Notes under the pieces: model-generated
What the model saw: the letters and a program-made list of their open reading frames with translations, nothing else
The model's database searches: none
Told to the model about the DNA's origin: nothing
Program-made: the position numbers and the translations under genes
Assembly (NCBI GenBank): GCA_024398435.1
Contig: JAKSJD010000012.1
Span: 1 to 63,529 of the forward strand
From: Bacteroidaceae bacterium
GTDB lineage: Bacteria > Bacteroidota > Bacteroidia > Bacteroidales > Bacteroidaceae
Length of the DNA: 63,529 bases
Reading direction: 5' to 3'
Shown: piece after piece, positions 18,530-26,144 of the stretch
How the letters are laid out: each line of letters begins with the position of its first letter
How positions within the stretch are numbered: the stretch's first letter is position 1

Positions 18530-19249
18530 ATGAAGAATTCAAAATTCGTAGCTGTTGCACTTAGTGCAATCATGCTTCTTTCAGCTTGTGGTATGAACAA
18601 CACAACTAAGGGTGGCCTCATCGGTGGTGGTGGCGGTGCAGCTCTTGGTGCATTGGTTGGTAATCTTATTGGTAAGGATGCAAAGGGTACTGCTATTGGT
18701 GCTGCTATCGGTGCTGGTGTTGGTACAGGTGCTGGTATTCTTATCGGTAAGAAGATGGATAAGGCTAAGGCTGCTGCTGAAGCTGTAAAGAATGCTCAGG
18801 TTGAATCTATCACAGATGCTAACGGTCTTCAGGCTGTTAAGGTTACATTCGATTCTGGTATCCTCTTCGCTACAAGCAGTTCAACTCTCAATAAGGACGC
18901 TAAGGCTTCTCTTGATCAGTTTGCTAACCAGGTATTGAAGGTTAACACTGACATGGACGTTGCTATCCAGGGCTACACTGACAATGATCCTTGGAAGAAC
19001 AGTACAGCTGAGCAGAGTGTTCAGAAGAATCTCCAGCTTTCTCAGCAGCGTGCTGATGCTGTTTCTTCTTATTTGAAGTCAATTGGTGTTCAGGCATCAC
19101 AGGTTAAGACTTGTGAAGGTCTTGGTGAAGCTAACCCAGTAGCTGACAACTCAACTGCAGCTGGTAAGGCTCAGAACCGTCGTGTTGAAGTATATCTCTA
19201 TGCTTCAAAGGCTATGATTGATGCTGCTAATGCTGGTACTCTTCAGTAA
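18530..19249 (+). CDS. OmpA-family outer membrane lipoprotein
   Basis: The 239-residue protein has a lipobox (MLLSACGM), then a glycine-zipper region (LIGGGGGAALGALVGNLIG, AIGAAIGAGVGTGAGILIG) of two hydrophobic hairpin-like segments. A C-terminal OmpA domain follows: VTFDSGILFATSSSTLNKDA, IQGYTDNDP, LSQQRADAVSSYL and the NRRVEVYLY end. The domain binds peptidoglycan, anchoring the outer membrane. Codon use is strongly skewed to GCT, GGT and AAG, suggesting high expression. It is monocistronic, with its own promoter and terminator. Confidence 0.93.
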   Translation: MKNSKFVAVALSAIMLLSACGMNNTTKGGLIGGGGGAALGALVGNLIGKDAKGTAIGAAIGAGVGTGAGILIGKKMDKAKAAAEAVKNAQVESITDANGLQAVKVTFDSGILFATSSSTLNKDAKASLDQFANQVLKVNTDMDVAIQGYTDNDPWKNSTAEQSVQKNLQLSQQRADAVSSYLKSIGVQASQVKTCEGLGEANPVADNSTAAGKAQNRRVEVYLYASKAMIDAANAGTLQ

Positions 19250-19276
19250 TAGGCATTGAGACCAACAGGACAAACA

Positions 19277-19314
19277 AAGATGTGTGGCACAGTGTGTGTG
19301 CTGCGCATCTTTTT
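19277..19314 (+). terminator. Terminator of the OmpA-like gene
   Basis: An imperfect stem AAGATGTGTGGCAC / GTGCTGCGCATCTT is followed by TTTTGTTTG. It lies 28 bp after the stop codon. Confidence 0.8.
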
Positions 19315-19365
19315 GTTTGAAACACATTTTTATATTAATAAAGAACTGTAAAACAATTGGTTGGT

Positions 19366-20070
19366 ATGAAAGTGATTAGATGGATTGGAAAGGCAATTAT
19401 GTGGATAGTCATTCTTTTCTTGGGATTGACGGTTGGTCTGACTGTGCTTTATCGCTTTGTACCAGTGCCAATCTCTCCATTGATGGTGATGCGCTTGGTG
19501 GAACAAGTGGAGGATGGAGAACAGCTGAAACTGGCTCACAAGTGGGTGAGCATGGATGAAATCAGCAAATCATTGCCTCATGCTGTGTGGGCTTCTGAGG
19601 ATGAGAACTTCTTTGAGCATAATGGTTTTGACTTTGAGGCTATTGAACGGGCCATGAAGGAGAATGAGAAGCGTGGATACAATGCTTTTGGAGCCAGTAC
19701 GATTAGTCAGCAAACTGCCAAGAATGTGTTTCTTTGGCCAAGTTCTACATGGACAAGAAAGGCTTTTGAGGTGTATTTCACTGTGTTGATTGAGACGTTT
19801 TGGCCGAAACAAAGGATTATGGAAGTGTATCTCAATACGATTGAAATGGGTGATGGGATATATGGTGCTGAGGCTGTTGCATTGGAGCATTTTGGCTGTC
19901 ATGCAAAGGACTTGAACGATAATCAGGCAGCTCTGATTGCTGCTTCATTGCCTAATCCAAGGGTGATGAACAGTGGTCGGCCAAGTAGTTATATGTATAA
20001 GCGTCAGAGTTTCATACTACGTATGATGAGGAATTTGGGTGCTTATCCTGTGGAAGAACCAGAGGAGTAA
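19366..20070 (+). CDS. mtgA: Monofunctional peptidoglycan glycosyltransferase
   Basis: Starting at the ATG 19366 (MKVIRWIGK; a TTG at 19357 is less likely) gives 234 residues. One N-terminal membrane helix (IMWIVILFLGLTVGLTVLY) precedes a GT51 domain. Its motifs are ASEDENFFEHNGFD with the catalytic Glu, GASTISQQTAKN, KAFEVYFTVLIETFWPKQRIMEVYLN with the second Glu region, and YGAEAVALEHFG. It polymerises lipid II into glycan strands at the periplasmic face. It precedes a set of envelope and peptidoglycan-salvage genes, though a 308-bp gap with its own promoter follows. Confidence 0.95.
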   Translation: MKVIRWIGKAIMWIVILFLGLTVGLTVLYRFVPVPISPLMVMRLVEQVEDGEQLKLAHKWVSMDEISKSLPHAVWASEDENFFEHNGFDFEAIERAMKENEKRGYNAFGASTISQQTAKNVFLWPSSTWTRKAFEVYFTVLIETFWPKQRIMEVYLNTIEMGDGIYGAEAVALEHFGCHAKDLNDNQAALIAASLPNPRVMNSGRPSSYMYKRQSFILRMMRNLGAYPVEEPEE

Positions 20071-20117
20071 ATGAAAAACATTATAAGGAATGAGGTGAAA
20101 CATCAATAGAAAAGACC

Positions 20118-20227
20118 TTATTTCTATAGAGAAATGACCTTGAGTTTAGCAAGAAATAGGGTTGAGTTTAGCAAGAAATTACCTTACGGACAGCAAGAAG
20201 TGGGTTTGAGTTTAGCTGTTCGTTTTT
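20118..20227. repeat. Five-unit tandem array, 22-bp period
   Basis: Units start at 20118, 20140, 20162, 20184 and 20206 with consensus TTGAGTTTAGCAAGAAATnnCC. The outer units are degenerate. It lies in the gap between mtgA and the DUF4836 gene. No coding frame explains it. Two other arrays in the window (36351-36438 and 60356-60443) have the same period. Confidence 0.8.
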
Positions 20228-20323
20228 TGAAGGAAACAGGTCCTTTATAATAATATGTAATGTGTGGATTTCCTGTCAATCAGGATTTCTTCGTGAAAGA
20301 TGTTGAAGATTTTCGATGTTTTT

Positions 20324-20355
20324 CTTTGTGATTAGGTTAATATTTACTACTTTTG
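20324..20355 (+). promoter_or_regulatory. Promoter of the DUF4836 operon
   Basis: TTTG at 20324-20327 and TACTTTTG at 20348-20355 are 20 bp apart. The start codon is 23 bp downstream. It would drive the DUF4836, ABC transporter and kinase genes. Confidence 0.7.
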
Positions 20356-20378
20356 CAGAATAATTTAGATTGGATAAT

Positions 20379-21821
20379 ATGAAACAGAGAACAATACTTG
20401 CAGTTGTGGCTCTTGCTACTCTGCTGTTGGTGGCTTGTGATAAGGTGGAACAAGGTTCCACAGCTGTACCAAAAGAGGCTTCAGTGGTTGTGAGCACCAA
20501 CATTATCAACCTTACAAAGAAGAGTGATTTCAGCAATTCGCCTCTCTACAAGATGTTGCAGACAGGAGTGGGTGCTGTGGTTTCCTCAGATGTGAATGGT
20601 AAGCTTGATATGATTGCCAAGGATCCATCTGTTACAGGTCTTAATCTTGAAGCTCTAGCGTATGCTTTCATCACTCCAAGTCAGCATGCAGGATTGGCAT
20701 TGAGAGTGGATGATGAATCGTTGCTTGAGGAGTTCGTGGCTGAATTGGCAGAGCAAGCAGTATGTACGAGGATGAAGGAGCATGATGGGCTGAAATGGGT
20801 GAGATTGTTGGATGACTTTGATGTTTGTTTTGATGATAATACGCTGCTTATATTCACTCCTCTGGATGGCAATGTGAACCATCAGCAAGATGAGCAGATG
20901 ATGTTGGCCTTGATGAATCAGGATTATGATGAGTCGTTTGCTTCCACTTCTCATGCTCAACATATGACGGAGACTGGTTGTGAGGATATTGCCGTGTATG
21001 CCAATATGGGTGCCTTGCCAAAGGAATTGGTGGATCAATACAAGCAAGTGCTGCCTAAGGGAGCAAAGTATTCGGATATCAGTTTGGTGGCTGGAGTGGA
21101 TTTCAAGAAGGGCAGTGTGAGTTTCAAGTCGCTTTGCTATAGTGAGAACGAGAAGGTTCAGGCTATGATTGATGAGGCTGGCAGTGCTTTCCAGACTGTA
21201 AGTGGAGAGTTTCTGAACAAGATACCTCGCAGTGCTAAGGCTTGGATGTGTATGGGCCTTCATGGAGATAAGGCTCTGGAGAAGCTGAAGCAGATTCCAC
21301 AGGTGAAGGAGTTGCTTATTGGTGCCAATCTGGGAATGGATATCGACAATATGATCCGTGCTATTGATGGTGATGTGTTGCTGTTTACTTATCAAACAGA
21401 GATGCTCAGTGACAATTTCTACATTGTGGCTCAGCTTGATAATACTGATTTCCTTGATGATGTGGACTATTGGATTAGTTCGGCAAAGGAATATGGATTG
21501 ACTCTTGCTCCATGTGGAGAAGGCTATAAGCTCTCTGGTGGTGAGAGTTCTAGAGGTGATTTGTATTGGATGGTGAACGATAAGAATCTCTATATATCAT
21601 CTATGCCTTGTGATCCACTTACAGACCAAGGTACGAATGCATTCTATGACCAGGCAAAGGAGAACCAGATGTTTGCTTTGGTTGATTTATCTACTGCAAT
21701 ACCTATCTTCTCATCAGTAAGCTTGAGTTCTACTCGTGCTGGAGAACTGAATGTGGAACTGAAGTCGGAGAGTATTGCTGAAAACATATTGAAACTATTG
21801 ATTCGCTCATGGAACAAATAA
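20379..21821 (+). CDS. DUF4836-family lipoprotein
   Basis: Starting at ATG 20379 gives 480 residues with a lipobox (LLLVACDKVE). The rest is a soluble domain with repeated blocks such as LYKMLQTGVGAVVSSDVNG, LALRVDDESLLEEFVAEL and DGDVLLFTYQTEM, consistent with DUF4836, whose function is unknown. Its final codons overlap the ABC ATPase start (ATG at 21809), so the two are translationally coupled. A role beside the transporter in the envelope is inferred from that linkage. Confidence 0.82.
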   Translation: MKQRTILAVVALATLLLVACDKVEQGSTAVPKEASVVVSTNIINLTKKSDFSNSPLYKMLQTGVGAVVSSDVNGKLDMIAKDPSVTGLNLEALAYAFITPSQHAGLALRVDDESLLEEFVAELAEQAVCTRMKEHDGLKWVRLLDDFDVCFDDNTLLIFTPLDGNVNHQQDEQMMLALMNQDYDESFASTSHAQHMTETGCEDIAVYANMGALPKELVDQYKQVLPKGAKYSDISLVAGVDFKKGSVSFKSLCYSENEKVQAMIDEAGSAFQTVSGEFLNKIPRSAKAWMCMGLHGDKALEKLKQIPQVKELLIGANLGMDIDNMIRAIDGDVLLFTYQTEMLSDNFYIVAQLDNTDFLDDVDYWISSAKEYGLTLAPCGEGYKLSGGESSRGDLYWMVNDKNLYISSMPCDPLTDQGTNAFYDQAKENQMFALVDLSTAIPIFSSVSLSSTRAGELNVELKSESIAENILKLLIRSWNK

Positions 21822-22453
21822 CGCTTCAACATACCTTGCCAAAGGTTTTCGTAGGTCAGGACCATGCTGAGAGTGGTGTATGGATGAAGGACATTGCTTT
21901 CAGGAAGGGGCTTGTATATCTTGTGGAGGCCAATTCCGGAACTGGCAAGTCTTCTCTTTGCAGCTATATATTCGGCTACAGAAAGGATTATGAGGGCAGG
22001 ATACTCTTTGATGATAAGGATATTTCTCTGCTCAAGACAAATGATTGGGTAAGTATTCGTCAGAAGTCGCTTTCATTGCTTTGGCAGGAGTTGAGACTCT
22101 TCCCAGAACTGACTGCAATGGAGAATATCCAGATAAAGAACAAGCTCACAGGCTTTCAGACTCAAGAACAGATTGACAGGTGGTTTGACATGCTTGGCAT
22201 TACGGATAGGAAGAATACTTTGATAGGCCGTATGTCATTTGGGCAGCAACAGCGTGTAGCCCTTATCCGTGCTCTTTGTCAACCATTTGACTTTGTGTTT
22301 GTGGATGAACCTATAAGCCATCTTGATGATGCCAACAGCCAGATAGTTGGTCGGATTCTGCTTGAAGAGGCTAAGCGTCAGGGAGCAGGAATTGTGGTTA
22401 CGAGCATTGGCAAGCATATAGAGATGAAATATGATGAAATACTGAAACTATAA
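21809..22453 (+). CDS. ABC transporter ATP-binding protein with atypical motifs
   Basis: This 214-residue ATPase has a degenerate Walker A (EANSGTGKSS), Q-loop LLWQELRLFPELT, signature MSFGQQQRVALIRAL instead of LSGGQ, and Walker B FDFVFVDEPISHLDD. The H-loop histidine appears missing: the expected VTHD position reads VVTSIGKH. It is followed 20 bp later by an FtsX-like permease, so the pair forms a MacB/LolCDE-class mechanotransmitter. The motif drift suggests slow or altered ATP hydrolysis. The upstream overlap with the DUF4836 gene suggests a shared complex. Confidence 0.88.
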   Translation: MEQITLQHTLPKVFVGQDHAESGVWMKDIAFRKGLVYLVEANSGTGKSSLCSYIFGYRKDYEGRILFDDKDISLLKTNDWVSIRQKSLSLLWQELRLFPELTAMENIQIKNKLTGFQTQEQIDRWFDMLGITDRKNTLIGRMSFGQQQRVALIRALCQPFDFVFVDEPISHLDDANSQIVGRILLEEAKRQGAGIVVTSIGKHIEMKYDEILKL

Positions 22454-22472
22454 ATAAGAAGAAGATACGACA

Positions 22473-23672
22473 ATGCAATTAGTTTGGAAACTACTCAGAC
22501 AGCATATAAGCATACCACAGTTTGCAGGTTTCTTTCTTGCCAATCTTGTGGGAATGACCATCATATTGCTTGGTCTTCAGTTCTATACTGACATTCAGTC
22601 GGTGTATGAAGGAGAGGACAGCTTCATGAAGGCCGACTATTTCATCATCAACAAGAAGATAAGTGCTGTGACAACGCTTACGGGTAAGTCGAATGCTTTC
22701 TCTGCAGGTGAGATGGAGGAATTGGCCTCTCAGCCATTCATTGAAAAGCTTGGTAAGTTCACTTCTTCTGCCTATGATGTGAAGGCTACATTCAATCTTG
22801 AGGAGGGAACAAGCTTCTCAACGGAGATGTTCTTTGAATCAGTGCCAGATGAGTTTGTGGATGTGAAGTCGGAAGACTGGAAGTTCCAGAAGGGCTCAAA
22901 GGATATACCTATCATCTTGCCACGCAACTATCTTGATCTCTACAACTTTGGTTATGCACAGAGTCGTAGTCTGCCAAAGCTTTCAGAAGGTATTCTGGGT
23001 ATGATTCGCCTAAAGATAAACATAGACGGAATGGGTATGCATGATGTGTATGAGGGTAGGATAGTGGGGTTCAGCAGTAGGTTGAACACGATTCTTGTGC
23101 CTCAGGAGTTTATGGATTGGGCCAATGCCACTTATGCTGCTGATAAGGCTTCTCCTGCCACTCGCTTGATTATGCAGGTGAACAATCCTACAGATGACCG
23201 CATCACAAGTTATCTTCAGGACAATGGCTATGAGACTGATCAGGACAAGCTCTCTGCCAGCAAGACTACATTCATTCTCCGACTTGTTGTGGGCATAGTG
23301 ATGACGATTGGTCTTGTGATATGTATTCTCTCGTTCTACATACTGATGCTGAGCGTCTATTTGCTTGTGGAGAAGAATATGACGAAGCTTGAGAACTTGT
23401 TGCTCATTGGCTATTCTCCTCGTAAGGTGTCAATGCCATACCAAGTGCTGACGGTAGGTCTGAATGTCCTTGTGTTCATCATTGCTGTGGTGGTGTTGAT
23501 GATTGCCAGAGGTCAGTATTTGACTATGTTTGAATCGTTCTTCCCAGAAATGCAGACACCAAGCATGATGCCTACAATGGGTGTTGGTATTGGTTTGCTT
23601 GTTGTTGTGTCTGTAGTCAATATAATCGTAGTATATACTAAAGTAATGTCGATATGGAAAAGGAAAGATTAG
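22473..23672 (+). CDS. FtsX/LolC-like ABC transporter permease
   Basis: The 399-residue protein has one N-terminal helix (FAGFFLANLVGMTIILLGLQF), a periplasmic domain of about 230 residues, and three C-terminal helices (LVVGIVMTIGLVICILSFYILM; VLTVGLNVLVFIIAVVVLMI; VGIGLLVVVSVVNIIVVYT). The loop LVEKNMTKLENLLLIGYSPRKV matches the cytoplasmic loop of FtsX/MacB permeases. Substrate is unknown; lipoprotein release or envelope regulation are possible. It overlaps the next gene by 19 bp. It differs from the MacB pair at 2.4-4.5 kb in having no adaptor or TolC partner nearby. Confidence 0.85.
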   Translation: MQLVWKLLRQHISIPQFAGFFLANLVGMTIILLGLQFYTDIQSVYEGEDSFMKADYFIINKKISAVTTLTGKSNAFSAGEMEELASQPFIEKLGKFTSSAYDVKATFNLEEGTSFSTEMFFESVPDEFVDVKSEDWKFQKGSKDIPIILPRNYLDLYNFGYAQSRSLPKLSEGILGMIRLKINIDGMGMHDVYEGRIVGFSSRLNTILVPQEFMDWANATYAADKASPATRLIMQVNNPTDDRITSYLQDNGYETDQDKLSASKTTFILRLVVGIVMTIGLVICILSFYILMLSVYLLVEKNMTKLENLLLIGYSPRKVSMPYQVLTVGLNVLVFIIAVVVLMIARGQYLTMFESFFPEMQTPSMMPTMGVGIGLLVVVSVVNIIVVYTKVMSIWKRKD

Positions 23673-25111
23673 TCCAGTTGTTTGAGAGCAGTCTTGGCAA
23701 GAGAGTGGCAAAGATTGAGCATCTCTTTGGAGGAGGAGGCAGCAGCAGGAAGTATTTTGTTATCACTGCTACTGATGGAAGTTCGGTGTATGGAGTGACA
23801 AGCAAGTCACCAGAAGAGAATCTTGCATTCTACAATCTCTCTCAGCAGTTTGGGCAGAAGGGACTTCCTGTTCCAAAGGTGTATGGCATCAGTGAGGACC
23901 ATCTTTGCTATCTTCAGGAGAATCTTGGTACCACCACTCTCATGCAGTATATCAAGGCCAGAAGGAATGCAGATGGAAGCTATAATGAGGAGGCTGTCAG
24001 CATGCTGAAACGTGTAATCAGCCAGTTGCCCGATTTTCAGTTTAAGGGAGCCAGTGGATATATCTTCCAGTTGTGTTATCCTGTGCCTGCAATGGATGCC
24101 ATGTCCATCATGTTCGACTTGAACTACTTCAAGTATTGCTTCGTGAAGTTGCTTGGCATAGAGTTCAATGAAGTACATCTTCAGGAAGACTATGAGAAGC
24201 TTACAGTTGACCTTCTTGCTGAATGTAAGAACAATTTCCTTTATCGTGATTTCCAGTCACGCAATGTGATGATACATAATGGAGAGCCACGCTATATTGA
24301 CTATCAGGGAGGCAGACGTGGTCCAATCTATTATGATGTGGCCTCTTTCCTTTGGCAGGCATCAGCCAACTACAGTGACAGTTTGCGTGAAGAATTGGTG
24401 GATGTCTACTTGCAGTTGTTGGCAAAGTATCAGGATGTGAGGAAAGAAGACTTCCTGAGACATCTTCGCTTGTTTGTGTTGTTCCGTACAATGCAAGTAC
24501 TTGGTGCCTATGGATTCCGTGGATTGTGGGAGAAGAAGCAACACTTCATAGATAGCATTCCTCAGGCAATGAAGAATCTGGAGATGCTTGTGGAGAAGGG
24601 AGTGGTGAACGAATATCCTTATCTGAAGGAAGTGTGCCAGCAGTTGGTGAGAGAGTATGCAAGCAATTCTGCATTCAGCATTTTGAATCCTGCTTTTAGA
24701 ACTCCAAGTTTGGTTGTTACCGTTTATAGCTTCTCATACAAGAAAGGCATTCCAGTTGACAACAGTGGACATGGAGGTGGCTATATCTTTGATTGCCGTG
24801 GTACAAACAATCCTGGCCGTTATGAGGAGTACAAGCATCTTACTGGACTTGACAAGCCAGTGATTGACTTCCTTGAGAATGATGGAGAGATACTGCGGTT
24901 CCTCAACAATGTGTATGAGATAGTTGATTTCCATGCCAAGCGATTTATTGAGCGTGATTTCACTCATCTCATGGTAGCCTTTGGATGTACTGGAGGTCAG
25001 CATCGGAGTGTATATTGTGCCCAACATATGGCCCAGCATCTTCATGATAAGTTTGGTGTGAAGGTCATTGTATGCCACAGAGAACAGGCAATGGAAGAGG
25101 TGATTGGATAG
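23654..25111 (+). CDS. AmgK-like sugar kinase fused to RapZ C-terminal domain
   Basis: A 485-residue two-domain protein. Residues 1-330 form an APH/AmgK-type kinase: glycine-rich loop HLFGGGGSSRKYF, catalytic loop NFLYRDFQSRNVM, metal-binding IDYQGGRRGPIYYDVASFLW. AmgK phosphorylates MurNAc and GlcNAc at C1 in peptidoglycan recycling. Residues 340-485 match the RapZ C-terminal domain: VYSFSYKKGIPV, YIFDCRGTNNPG, LTGLDKPVIDFL and MVAFGCTGGQHRSVYCA. In E. coli this domain binds glucosamine 6-phosphate. The RapZ N-terminal P-loop part is absent. A MurU-like gene follows. A self-sensing salvage kinase is inferred, not shown. Confidence 0.88.
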   Translation: MEKERLVQLFESSLGKRVAKIEHLFGGGGSSRKYFVITATDGSSVYGVTSKSPEENLAFYNLSQQFGQKGLPVPKVYGISEDHLCYLQENLGTTTLMQYIKARRNADGSYNEEAVSMLKRVISQLPDFQFKGASGYIFQLCYPVPAMDAMSIMFDLNYFKYCFVKLLGIEFNEVHLQEDYEKLTVDLLAECKNNFLYRDFQSRNVMIHNGEPRYIDYQGGRRGPIYYDVASFLWQASANYSDSLREELVDVYLQLLAKYQDVRKEDFLRHLRLFVLFRTMQVLGAYGFRGLWEKKQHFIDSIPQAMKNLEMLVEKGVVNEYPYLKEVCQQLVREYASNSAFSILNPAFRTPSLVVTVYSFSYKKGIPVDNSGHGGGYIFDCRGTNNPGRYEEYKHLTGLDKPVIDFLENDGEILRFLNNVYEIVDFHAKRFIERDFTHLMVAFGCTGGQHRSVYCAQHMAQHLHDKFGVKVIVCHREQAMEEVIG

Positions 25112-25112
25112 A

Positions 25113-25195
25113 AGCCCCCCTCCTGTCCCCCCATGGGGGGATGATGGATTACGGATTACAGATTACGGGTTACATTGTAAATAGTACTTGATTAG
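25113..25195. repeat. C/G-rich palindromic element plus GATTACR heptads
   Basis: The 84-bp gap between the kinase and nucleotidyltransferase genes consists largely of repeats. First comes a C-run/G-run block (CCCCCCATGGGGGG, 25127-25140). Then heptads GATTACG, GATTACA, GATTACG and GGTTACA follow at 25147-25174. The heptads match those inside the TPR gene at 28017-28051 in reverse complement. Confidence 0.75.
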
Positions 25196-25963
25196 ATGAA
25201 CGTATTTATTCTTGCAGCAGGACTGGGTACTCGGCTCAAACCACTTACCAACACCATGCCAAAGGCTTTGGTCAGAGTAGGGGGTAAGCCACTATTGCAA
25301 CATCTGCTTGATAAACTCAATCGCCAGTGCAATGGCGAGCCACTCAATATCGTGGTGAATGTCCATCATTTTGGAGAACAGATAATCGACTATCTGAAGG
25401 ATACTGACATACGTATAAGTGATGAACGCTCACAGTTGCTCGATACTGGTGGTGCTCTGCGTCAGGCATTGCCAATGTTCTTTTCAATGCAGGATGCAGG
25501 ATGCAGGATGCAGGATTCTGTTTTGGTGCACAATGTGGATATCTTCAGTAATGAGAATCTACACGATTTCTACCATGAAGCTTCAGCTGATGAGGAGGCC
25601 ATGGTAGTGATGCTCGTGAGTGAAAGGCAGACATCGAGATACCTTTTGTTTGATGATGCGAATCGTTTGGTTGGATGGACCAACATACAGACAGGAGAGG
25701 TGAAGAGCCCATACTCGGACTTGAATGTGGAAGCTTGCCACAGATATGCTTTTTCAGGCATACAGGTAGTGAAGTCGTCACTCATGCCATATCTTGAAAG
25801 GCAGACCGAACCAAAGTTCTCAGTCATCGATTTCTACCTCAGTATCTGTCATGAAGTGTGCATACGAGCAGCTGTAAGACCTTCTCTCCAACTGCTTGAT
25901 GTGGGCAAGATGGATGCCCTTGAGTCAGCAGAAGCTGTTAGTGGGAAGCTGGTGGAGGGGTAA
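25196..25963 (+). CDS. MurU-like sugar-1-phosphate nucleotidyltransferase
   Basis: The 255-residue protein has the Rossmann-type NTP transferase signature: FILAAGLGTRLKPLTNTMPKAL, then VRVGGKPLLQHLL, a DTGGALRQAL base/sugar site and a metal-binding VHNVDIF. MurU converts MurNAc-1-phosphate to UDP-MurNAc, the step after AmgK, bypassing de novo UDP-MurNAc synthesis; adjacency to the AmgK-RapZ gene supports this. Other sugar nucleotidyltransferases cannot be excluded. Residues 98-107 (MQDAGCRMQD) are encoded by four perfect ATGCAGG repeats, placed just before the metal-site strand. Confidence 0.82.
   Translation: MNVFILAAGLGTRLKPLTNTMPKALVRVGGKPLLQHLLDKLNRQCNGEPLNIVVNVHHFGEQIIDYLKDTDIRISDERSQLLDTGGALRQALPMFFSMQDAGCRMQDSVLVHNVDIFSNENLHDFYHEASADEEAMVVMLVSERQTSRYLLFDDANRLVGWTNIQTGEVKSPYSDLNVEACHRYAFSGIQVVKSSLMPYLERQTEPKFSVIDFYLSICHEVCIRAAVRPSLQLLDVGKMDALESAEAVSGKLVEG
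25487..25514 (+). repeat. Perfect 4 x 7 bp repeat (ATGCAGG) inside the murU-like gene
   Basis: Four identical ATGCAGG units run from 25487 to 25514 within the coding frame. Seven is not a multiple of three, so gain or loss of one unit would shift frame and truncate the protein. The frame is open with the present number. Confidence 0.92.
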
Positions 25964-25985
25964 ATCGATACTTAAAATAATTAAG

Positions 25986-26007
25986 AAAAGCGTTTACTTA
26001 CGCTTTG
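25986..26007 (+). terminator. Possible terminator after the murU-like gene
   Basis: AAAGCG (25987-25992) can pair with CGCTTT (26001-26006) across an eight-base loop, followed by GTGTTTG. The stem is short, so this is tentative. Confidence 0.4.
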
Positions 26008-26090
26008 TGTTTGACTCTGTCTAATCTCGTAAAAAGCTCGATTCCATCGTTGTTTGGAGACCATTGTTTACTTTTTCTCTTCAAAAAAAT

Positions 26091-26120
26091 TGGTAAAAAT
26101 AATAATATGATTTAGCTTTG
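26091..26120 (+). promoter_or_regulatory. Promoter of the LRR lipoprotein gene
   Basis: TAGCTTTG at 26113-26120 fits the -7 box, with TTGG at 26091 as a possible -33 box. The start codon lies 25 bp downstream. Confidence 0.6.
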
Positions 26121-26144
26121 CAATGTTTTTTTAAAGATATAACT

